Shown here piece by piece: positions 8,348 through 13,866 of a stretch of 64,000 nt of DNA. The translations under genes and the position numbers were made by a program. How positions within the stretch are numbered: position 1 is the stretch's first letter; every line of letters begins with the position of its first letter. Below the pieces are notes generated by a model. It did not search any database and was not told the DNA's origin. It worked only from the letters and a program-made list of their open reading frames with translations. The stretch comes from Pseudomonas sp. PDM15 (lineage in GTDB: Bacteria > Pseudomonadota > Gammaproteobacteria > Pseudomonadales > Pseudomonadaceae), in contig NZ_JACVAA010000002.1 in assembly GCF_014851565.1 (NCBI RefSeq), forward strand, positions 310,001 through 374,000. The letters are read 5' to 3'.

Positions 8348-8806
8348 ATGAATCCAATTGAATATGCGAGTCTTCGACGAGACTCGAAAAGAGAATCCGA
8401 AACTTTAAAATGGCTAAGGACGCTTGATGAATACTCAAAATTTGAATTCATCTGGCGTGTTCTCAGAGCAAGTTCAAGCCTCGGCTTACCGTTAGTAAAA
8501 AGAGGCCAGCTAAAGCATGTTCACCTTGAGGTGATATTAGAATACGGACTGGTTTATGGTGACGCTAGTAGCGTTCGCTGGTGGTATGAGTCAACAGTTG
8601 AGGGGCTTGGCGAGAAAAAGGCTATCCAGCTAATCTCCAACCATGTTGATGATGCGCCGCTCATAGTTGAAAAAATGCTTTACTGGCTACGACCGCAAGA
8701 CAACCAGCTAAAGCAAATGGTAGAAGACCTAAGAGCAGAATTTGCAAATAAACATCCGAATTTCAAGTCGACACGCAGTACCGGCATACATGGAACAAGC
8801 GCATAA
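8348..8806 (+). CDS. Cassette 4: hypothetical protein, 152 aa
   Basis: Unrecognised, helix-rich soluble protein (ESETLKWLRTLDEYSKFEFIWRVLRASSSLGLPLVKRG; KQMVEDLRAEFANKH). No signal peptide or membrane helix. The ATG lies 13 bases after the core. The stop overlaps attC4. Low GC and cassette-borne; any role is unknown. Confidence 0.7.
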   Translation: MNPIEYASLRRDSKRESETLKWLRTLDEYSKFEFIWRVLRASSSLGLPLVKRGQLKHVHLEVILEYGLVYGDASSVRWWYESTVEGLGEKKAIQLISNHVDDAPLIVEKMLYWLRPQDNQLKQMVEDLRAEFANKHPNFKSTRSTGIHGTSA

Positions 8807-8877
8807 CAAATGGTTCAAGCCGTTCTCTTCGCTAACGCGGGACCGGCTAAAGCCGGCCCCTTAACCAAACGTTATAT
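8801..8877 (+). repeat. attC4
   Basis: 77-bp site, GCATAAC ... GTTATAT, central stem GGACCGGCTAAAGCCGGCCCC. Perfect core complement with cassette 4's TTATGC start. Confidence 0.93.
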
Positions 8878-8903
8878 TTCGCCTGCTATCCAGGCCCGAA
8901 CAC

Positions 8904-9278
8904 ATGACTGATGAAATAGTACACAACTACCAGTTCGAGAGATTGCTTGACGCAGTCCTTAATGAGCCGGAAAAAGTGCCGGCGATTGTGGCTGAGGACA
9001 GAAGTATTCTGGAAGAGGAAAACTGTTGCGGTGAAACAGCGCTCCACTGGCTAGCAGTCGAAAACAACGCAAATGGCGTAATACTACTGCGGAGTCTTGG
9101 AGCAAAGATTTCACCTTGGGCTATCGCTCACGCAATCGAAGTTGGAAGCCTAGAAGTTGTCGCACTACTTTTGGAGCTCGGTGGCATCCCAGAACTATCC
9201 GTGTGCAAAAACTATATGAGCAATCCGTTTTTGGAAGCTCACAACGAAACAAAAACGGCTTATTCGCAGCTACTTTAA
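8904..9278 (+). CDS. Cassette 5: ankyrin-repeat protein, 124 aa
   Basis: Contains ankyrin-like repeats: GETALHWLAVENNANGVILLRSLGAKIS matches the repeat consensus (G-TALHWA ... LL--GA) and a second, AIAHAIEVGSLEVVALLLELGGIPE, is more diverged. Such repeats bind other proteins; no enzyme domain is attached. Cytoplasmic, no signal sequence. The start was taken at the first ATG, 26 bases after the attC core. Partner unknown. Confidence 0.75.
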   Translation: MTDEIVHNYQFERLLDAVLNEPEKVPAIVAEDRSILEEENCCGETALHWLAVENNANGVILLRSLGAKISPWAIAHAIEVGSLEVVALLLELGGIPELSVCKNYMSNPFLEAHNETKTAYSQLL

Positions 9279-9294
9279 GCAGTATGGTTATGAA

Positions 9295-9370
9295 ATATAA
9301 CAATGCGCTCAAATCGCTCGCTTCACTCGCTGGGACCGGCGAAGCCGGCCCCTTAGCTTAATCGTTAGGC
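9295..9370 (+). repeat. attC5
   Basis: 76-bp site, ATATAAC ... GTTAGGC. The unusual ATATAAC core is the exact complement of cassette 5's TTATAT start, strong proof that the boundaries are right. Confidence 0.93.
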
Positions 9371-9674
9371 GCAAGGGCAAAATTGGTTATTCAGCACCGA
9401 GCCAGGAAACATAATCACCGCATCAGCGCGGTGCTCCTGAATCGAATGGTCGCCTGGCAGTAGAGGCCGTTATTTGTGGCCAGCAAAGGAGTTGCTTTCA
9501 AAGAATGTGCACATCACAAATAACTTCCGAGGTCACAACCGACACGCCGTGCGCACCGTCGGTCAAGCGCAGCGCTGGCCTCACTTGCAGCGTACGGCTG
9601 GGCAATCTAACAATTGGCTCAAGTCGCTCGCTTCGCTCACTCGGGACCGGCGAAGCCGGCCCCTTAGCCAAACG
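9365..9674 (+). other. Cassette 6: no convincing ORF (putative non-coding cassette)
   Basis: 310-bp cassette between two good attC sites. No ORF with a plausible start fits inside; the longest frame (9474-9698) runs through attC6 and out into cassette 7. A perfect 10-bp inverted repeat, GTTATTTGTG (9469-9478) and CACAAATAAC (9515-9524), could form a stem, and ACCGAC/GTCGGT a second one nearby. Together with adjoining bases this covers the roughly 400-base gap between the genes at 8904-9278 and 9686-10066. It could encode an RNA, carry a promoter, or be a decayed cassette. Confidence 0.6.
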
Positions 9675-9680
9675 TTAGGC
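9605..9680 (+). repeat. attC6
   Basis: 76-bp site, ATCTAAC ... GTTAGGC, central stem GGGACCGGCGAAGCCGGCCCC. The 5' core differs at two bases from the complement of cassette 6's TTAGGC start (expected GCCTAAC), suggesting mutation or a fusion of two former cassettes. Confidence 0.9.
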
Positions 9681-9685
9681 AAAAT

Positions 9686-10066
9686 ATGCGCACATTAATA
9701 ATCATCATCAGCATACTTTTCTCACACGCTTCTTTAGCATGCTACGCACCAAGGGCCGGGCAAGAATTTGATGATCTAATAAAACTTGAAAAGCTTTCCG
9801 GCCTAAACAAATATAGAGTTACCGTCCCGCGTAAGCTGGAAGATCTAAATGATCCAGAAATAGCTATCGCCTATACCAAGAACGGCGTCACCACCTATGA
9901 AGACGATGAAGTCCTTGTTCCAAGCTTCACGCCTGCGACTGCTAGTGCAGAGTTCACATTAGAGCAAAATGGAAAGGGCAAACCCTATATCTCCGTAAGT
10001 TGGTCACCCAAAGAGTGCTGCCCTTGCGGTATACATGCAAAAACCAAATACATCAATATTGAGTAA
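9686..10066 (+). CDS. Cassette 7: secreted hypothetical protein, 126 aa
   Basis: N-terminal signal peptide MRTLIIIISILFSHASLA then CYAPRAGQEFDDL; the Cys after SLA could also make it a lipoprotein, though the lipobox is imperfect. The mature part is beta-rich with a CCPCG cysteine cluster near the C-terminus (SPKECCPCGIHAKT), suggesting disulfides in the periplasm. Function not recognised. The ATG lies 5 bases after the attC core. Confidence 0.73.
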   Translation: MRTLIIIISILFSHASLACYAPRAGQEFDDLIKLEKLSGLNKYRVTVPRKLEDLNDPEIAIAYTKNGVTTYEDDEVLVPSFTPATASAEFTLEQNGKGKPYISVSWSPKECCPCGIHAKTKYINIE

Positions 10067-10091
10067 TGTATTTTTACGCAACGGACAAAAT

Positions 10092-10167
10092 GCTTAACAA
10101 GGCGCTGAAATCGCTCATTCCATTCGCTGGGACGGCGTTCCGCCGCCCCTTAGCTTAATCGTTATGC
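10092..10167 (+). repeat. attC7
   Basis: 76-bp site, GCTTAAC ... GTTATGC. The core has one mismatch to cassette 7's start. The central stem differs from the others (GGGACGGCGTTCCGCCGCCCC) but remains palindromic: compensatory change that preserves folding. Confidence 0.9.
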
Positions 10168-10185
10168 ATCAAGAAGAAACGAAAC

Positions 10186-10503
10186 ATGAGACTCTACGCA
10201 CTTGCTTTACTTTTGGTTTCACTACCCGGGTGTTCTATATGGACACCAGGGGAAGATCCTAAAGGAAGAGATATTACAGCCAGTGCCAACAATATCTTAT
10301 CGGCTATTAATTCCTTCCATTCGGAAAACAAAGGCTACCTACATCACTCGCAGAGCTATACCCTAAATATCTGGGCCACCCATCAAATAGCTCAGAAGTG
10401 CTATATCTCCCTGAGAGAGGCAGTATCTTTACAACCTACTCTCCCACATGGCCACAGACTGGAAAAATATCTTGCAGTGGAGAGCTTGGACAGCAACATC
10501 TAA
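10186..10503 (+). CDS. Cassette 8: small lipoprotein, 105 aa
   Basis: Signal peptide with a clear lipobox (LALLLVSLPGCSIW), so a lipid-anchored envelope protein. The mature part has no recognised domain (DITASANNILSAINSFHSENKGYLHHSQSYTLN). The ATG is 18 bases downstream of the attC core. Low GC. Confidence 0.75.
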   Translation: MRLYALALLLVSLPGCSIWTPGEDPKGRDITASANNILSAINSFHSENKGYLHHSQSYTLNIWATHQIAQKCYISLREAVSLQPTLPHGHRLEKYLAVESLDSNI

Positions 10504-10530
10504 CGTGCATTGGGCACTGGTGAGCACAAT

Positions 10531-10608
10531 GCATAACAATTGGTTCAAGTCGCTCGCTTCGCTAACTGCGGGACCAGCTAAAGCCGTCCCTTTAGGTAAA
10601 CGTTAGGT
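10531..10608 (+). repeat. attC8
   Basis: 78-bp site, GCATAAC ... GTTAGGT. Perfect core complement with cassette 8's TTATGC start. Its interior has drifted (AGCCGTCCCTTTAGG in the right arm). Confidence 0.91.
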
Positions 10609-10613
10609 CAAAC

Positions 10614-11051
10614 ATGGATACACCTAAACCAGAGCAAGAAAAACAAACCCTTGGAATATTGATCTCATGGTTCTGCATAATTTTTGGAGCATCAGCAATT
10701 GCCACCCCAGCTGTCTATGCGGCTTTTGGCGTGCAAAGCGGTCAATTTATGAGCATTTACTACCTAGCTCTGGGCATAGCTTCACTATTCCTTGGCTACT
10801 TCGGCTTAAAATCTAAGCCCACAGCCTTCTTCCTGATCGTCCTACTTTTTCTCCCGCAAATCATTGCCTTTACCACCCCTGAATCAAGCTACAACTTCAT
10901 AGGTCCAATCCAGATCGGCTACGGGTTTGGCAATACCCCGAAATTTTATTTGCATATTAATCTTCTGGCGATCTTGGTGTGCGCACTGTCGGCAGCTACT
11001 GTTTTCAAACTTACTAAAAAAGCAGGTAAACAAGCGAGCAATACAGCCTAA
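10614..11051 (+). CDS. Cassette 9: four-pass membrane protein, 145 aa
   Basis: Four hydrophobic segments (ILISWFCIIFGASAIATPAVYAAF, YYLALGIASLFLGYFGL, AFFLIVLLFLPQIIAF, INLLAILVCALSAATVF) predict a small polytopic inner-membrane protein with a cytoplasmic positively charged tail (KLTKKAGKQ). Function not recognised. The stop overlaps the attC, as in the other cassettes. Confidence 0.74.
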   Translation: MDTPKPEQEKQTLGILISWFCIIFGASAIATPAVYAAFGVQSGQFMSIYYLALGIASLFLGYFGLKSKPTAFFLIVLLFLPQIIAFTTPESSYNFIGPIQIGYGFGNTPKFYLHINLLAILVCALSAATVFKLTKKAGKQASNTA

Positions 11052-11121
11052 CAAATGGCTTAATTCGTTCGCTTCGCCCACTCGGGACTGGCCAAAACCG
11101 GCCCTCAGCCAAACGTTATGC
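11046..11121 (+). repeat. attC9
   Basis: 76-bp site, GCCTAAC ... GTTATGC; one mismatch to the expected ACCTAAC. The right arm reads GGCCCTCAGCC, more diverged than attC1-attC6. Confidence 0.9.
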
Positions 11122-11130
11122 GAGGAAATC

Positions 11131-11678
11131 ATGAAACACCTGGCAATGCTCTTTTTAATCGCCCTGCTATCTGGCTGTACGATTTATTACAAGCCGGCTT
11201 CAGAGTGGGAAGAGAAAGCCATGAAAGAGGCAAAATTCAATATCTTCCCTAGAGATGTCTCTAGCAATATAATTCACACAAAAGCTCAAACGTTGCTTGG
11301 GCCGGAATAATCAAAAACTACAAAATCGACAATTCAACACAACCTCCGCAAGTAGAATTCACCCTCGAGCACCATTATTTCTCTTGGGCTATTGATGGTA
11401 CAACAAATAAATTTTGGTTGTCGCCCAGAGGCGAGGGGATCTTCACCGCGAGGTGGCCATTTCAAAATGACTGGACCGAAGATATCGTTCGTAAAAACAT
11501 TAAGAATGATGATCTAATGATTACCTATGGCACCCCTAAAGCAATAACAGCGGACAACCTTATTGACCTTGGGGAGGCCTTTTACATGAGACTTTTTCCT
11601 CGCGACTCATATAGAACAGATGTTATTGACTATGGCCGCCCCGAAGAAGCCACGAAGTCGCTAGGCCTTGGCCTCTAA
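11131..11678 (+). pseudogene. Cassette 10: lipoprotein gene broken by a frameshift
   Basis: Frame 1 starts at 11131 with a lipoprotein signal (MKHLAMLFLIALLSGCTIYY) and stops at 11310 after 59 aa. A second frame then continues with protein-like sequence (VAWAGIIKNYKIDNSTQPPQ ... through HHYFSWAIDGTTNKFWLSPRGEG) without a break to the stop at 11678. Adding one G in the run near 11290 (ACGTT to ACGGTT) joins them into one reading frame of about 182 aa (KAQT-VAWAGII). So this is a lipoprotein gene inactivated by a one-base deletion, or a sequencing error. An ATG at 11418 lets the tail alone be translated, but it would lack the signal. Confidence 0.75.
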
Positions 11679-11683
11679 CACTC

Positions 11684-11773
11684 ACATAACAATGATCTTA
11701 ACTTTCACTGACTTTCGCTAACGGAACAGCAAAAAGCTGCGCTTTTGTCTGCCCGCTAGCTTAATCGCGAGGT
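11684..11773 (+). repeat. attC10, degenerate
   Basis: 90-bp imperfect palindrome, ACATAAC at the 5' end. The 3' core reads GCGAGGT in place of GTTRRRY, so the essential GTT is lost and recombination at this site should be impaired. The interior is quite unlike the other sites (ACGGAACAGCAAAAAGCTGC). Confidence 0.75.
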
Positions 11774-11782
11774 AGCTTATTC

Positions 11783-12133
11783 ATGCAATTCATTCGCACC
11801 AGTAAAGCAACAGACTGGGAGCGGCCATCCCCTTCAATCGTTCAGCGCTTCGCGAGAGCACTTCTTGGTTTTATCCCAAGATCCAATCCTGACTATGAAT
11901 CAAAACTTCATCTAGTGCATGAATGGCTAATAGAGTTTGACGAAAGAGGTTTACCGCATCGTGAAATTGGTATAACCAAAAATGGCAAACCAGTCATCGC
12001 AGGACCAAACAAAGAAAATTATGGCTTCTGGCTTGACACCAATATGAGCATTGCAGATTTTTGCGATGCCCCACTTACCAGGGATGAATTTGAAACGACT
12101 TGGAAAGAAGCAGTAGAGAAGCTAAAACTCTGA
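11783..12133 (+). CDS. Cassette 11: hypothetical protein, 116 aa
   Basis: Unrecognised soluble protein. Segments include HEWLIEFDERGLPHREIGITKNGKPVIAGP and FWLDTNMSIADFCDAPLTRDEFETTWKEA, typical of small immunity-like or conserved hypothetical proteins found on cassettes. The start ATG is 9 bases after the degenerate core. It is the distal, probably oldest, cassette of the array. Confidence 0.72.
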   Translation: MQFIRTSKATDWERPSPSIVQRFARALLGFIPRSNPDYESKLHLVHEWLIEFDERGLPHREIGITKNGKPVIAGPNKENYGFWLDTNMSIADFCDAPLTRDEFETTWKEAVEKLKL

Positions 12134-12136
12134 GCC

Positions 12137-12212
12137 ACCCAGCTAGTGGTTCAGGTCGCTCGCTTCGCGAGCTCAATACCGGCTAATGCCGCCCTCTCAC
12201 CAAACCCAAGGG
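12137..12212 (+). repeat. attC11, degenerate terminal site
   Basis: Aligns along its length with the other attC sites (AGTGGTTCAGGTCGCTCGCTTCG, then ACCGGCTAATGCCGCCC, then CACCAAAC), but both cores are gone: ACCCAGC in place of RYYYAAC and CCAAGGG in place of GTTRRRY. It marks the fossil right edge of the array. Confidence 0.7.
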
Positions 12213-12222
12213 CTCACACCTC

Positions 12223-12780
12223 ATGCACATACCAGCCCTGATCATCATTGATATGCAGCGTGGCATGCTCAAGCCTTCCGCAGGCGCTCGCAACAACCCG
12301 AGAGCGGAGGACGCAATCGCAACGACGCTCAAGGCGTGGCGGGAGGCGAAGGTGCCTGTTGTGCATGTGCGTCATATCTCGCGCACACCCGGCTCTCCGT
12401 TCTGGCCGGGACAATCTGGCGTCGAGTTCCAGAAGCAACTGCAGCCACTGGATACCGAGCATGTGGTTGAGAAGAATGTCCCGGATGCGTTCATCAACTC
12501 CGGGCTTGAGCGTTGGCTTCGCGCCAGAGGTATCGAGGCCGTTGCAATCGTGGGGGTCAGCACCAACAACTCGGTCGAGGCTACGGCTCGTACGGCAGGC
12601 AACCTCGGCTTCGCTACATACGTCGCTGCCGATGCGACGTTTGCCTTCGCCAAAGCCGACTACAACGGCGTTATGCGCAGCGCCGAGGACGTACATGCCA
12701 TGGCTCTGGCAAACCTCAGCGGTGGGTACGCCACGGTGGTCACCTCCAGCGAACTACGAGATTTGCTCCAGCATGAGTGA
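12223..12780 (+). CDS. Isochorismatase-family (cysteine hydrolase-like) protein
   Basis: 185 aa, the usual family size. The fold motifs are present: catalytic-type Asp10 in LIIIDMQ and Lys84 in VVEKNVPDAF. The nucleophile position, normally Cys in a G-x-x-T-x-x-C-V-x-x-T motif, is Ser117 here (VGVSTNNSVEATAR). It may use serine, act like the Cys-less isochorismatases, or have no hydrolase activity. GC content and codon use return to core values here, and there is no attC after it, so it is probably a chromosomal gene flanking the array. Confidence 0.85.
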   Translation: MHIPALIIIDMQRGMLKPSAGARNNPRAEDAIATTLKAWREAKVPVVHVRHISRTPGSPFWPGQSGVEFQKQLQPLDTEHVVEKNVPDAFINSGLERWLRARGIEAVAIVGVSTNNSVEATARTAGNLGFATYVAADATFAFAKADYNGVMRSAEDVHAMALANLSGGYATVVTSSELRDLLQHE

Positions 12781-12860
12781 GCAAGCGACTCTCGACATCT
12801 TCGGCCCCGAGTCCGCGACTTGGGCCTTAAAGTCTTTACCCAGAACCCGGCCAAGCGACG

Positions 12861-12986
12861 ATGATGCACATCGAGAACCTGATCAGCACAGGCAACAAAA
12901 CCCTAGCGATCAGGGCCTACCGAGAAGTGCATGGCGTCAGCCTGAACAAAGCAAAAGAAGTCGTTGAAAAGATCAGCGCCACATGA
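12861..12986 (+). CDS. Small protein resembling ribosomal protein L7/L12 C-terminal domain
   Basis: 41 aa, MMHIENLISTGNKTLAIRAYREVHGVSLNKAKEVVEKISAT. The IRAYREVHG-SLNKAKEVVEKI segment matches the L7/L12 C-terminal signature (IK-IREVTGLGLKEAKDLVE). Short free-standing copies of this fold occur in many bacteria. No strong ribosome-binding site is seen, and the next gene's earliest start overlaps its stop. An ATG one codon in is equally possible. Confidence 0.6.
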   Translation: MMHIENLISTGNKTLAIRAYREVHGVSLNKAKEVVEKISAT

Positions 12987-13297
12987 CAGCACTCCCAGTG
13001 CTACTCACCAGCCAATCGGAACAGGTCTTACCCATGAATGGCGGCACTCAGGGAAGCAGCAACCACACCAGGCCGATTTCCGTGGGCGACTCAGTATTGA
13101 TCATGGCAATCCCAGGATGGCTCACCCATGACTTACCTGAAGAAGAGGTACAGCGCCTCCTGCAATGCGAAGGTACGGTGACGCAGGTGCTTGAAATAGA
13201 TAGCTACGGTTATCTCTGGTTTGGCGCGAACGATGAAGGTCGCTGGTTCTGCCTTACCCGCAATGAGGTCGAGAAGGTGGAGTCACCTTCTCTCTGA
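12983..13297 (+). CDS. Hypothetical protein, SH3-like, up to 104 aa
   Basis: The conserved part is ISVGDSVLIMAIPGWLTHDLPEEEVQRLLQCEGTVTQVLEID and GYLWFGANDEGRWFCLTRNEVEKV, which looks like a small beta-barrel (SH3-like) fold. The first ATG overlaps the preceding small gene by 4 bases; the ATG at 13034 (MNGGTQG) is an alternative that removes a poorly conserved leader. Cytoplasmic. Function not recognised. Confidence 0.65.
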   Translation: MTALPVLLTSQSEQVLPMNGGTQGSSNHTRPISVGDSVLIMAIPGWLTHDLPEEEVQRLLQCEGTVTQVLEIDSYGYLWFGANDEGRWFCLTRNEVEKVESPSL

Positions 13298-13314
13298 AAA
13301 CCAGGAGAGTAGCC

Positions 13315-13866
13315 CTGAATCACCATCCTGATCGCCCCACCCTGTTCCTCATCAAGATCGCCCTCAGCCTGCCCATCGCTTACGGCCTGGCTTACCCCTT
13401 CCTCCACCCAGAGGCAGGTGGCGGCATCCTCAAGGAAGTGGAGATGCTCGGCCCGTTCGGCAGCCTGATCGCGGTGTTGCTGTTCCTGATCTTGGTGGCG
13501 CTCTACTGCCGCGATCTGCAGCGTGCGCTGGCGCTGGTGCGGCCCGAGGCGCGCAAGGCGCGGCCGCGCAGCGTGTGGCTGATGTTCCTGTTGCCGTACA
13601 ACTTCATCGAGGATTTCTTCATAGTCGCCAACGTGATGGCCTCGTTACGCGCAGAGGCTCGCCACGATCCGCGGCTAAGTCTGCCGCGCGACGCAGGGCT
13701 GGTCAGCGGTTGGGGCTGGTGCGCGGCGCAGGTGGTCTCGCTGATTCCCCATCCGCTCGGGTCGGCGGCCGGCCTGCTGGCGATTGTGCTGTGGGTGGTG
13801 CATTGGCGCTTCGTGCGCAGCGCCAATGCCAGACTAGCGGCGCAGCAGCCACACCACGGCGAATAA
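13315..13866 (+). CDS. Multi-pass membrane protein, probable CTG start
   Basis: The frame is open from 13297 on and reads LNHHPDRPTLFLIKIALSLPIAYGLAYPFLHPEAGGGILKEVEMLGPFGSLIAVLLFLILVALY. The hydrophobic segment before 13438 is clearly protein-coding, but no ATG, GTG or TTG precedes it. AGGAGA at 13303-13308 lies six bases before the CTG at 13315, so CTG is the likely start (183 aa). The GTG at 13438 would remove the first membrane helix. About four helices. The stop overlaps the convergent gene by 33 bases. Function unknown. Confidence 0.65.
   Translation: MNHHPDRPTLFLIKIALSLPIAYGLAYPFLHPEAGGGILKEVEMLGPFGSLIAVLLFLILVALYCRDLQRALALVRPEARKARPRSVWLMFLLPYNFIEDFFIVANVMASLRAEARHDPRLSLPRDAGLVSGWGWCAAQVVSLIPHPLGSAAGLLAIVLWVVHWRFVRSANARLAAQQPHHGE

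Noticed and set aside
9474..9698. 74-aa frame across cassette 6 and attC6
   Set aside because: It runs through the recombination site into the next cassette, so it cannot be a cassette gene; its sequence is the translated attC.
7388..12212. CRISPR array suggested by repeated units in the cassette region
   Set aside because: The repeats are 76-90 bases, palindromic, spaced by genes of varied length and bounded by RYYYAAC/GTTRRRY cores, so they are attC sites. No CRISPR array or cas gene was seen in the window.
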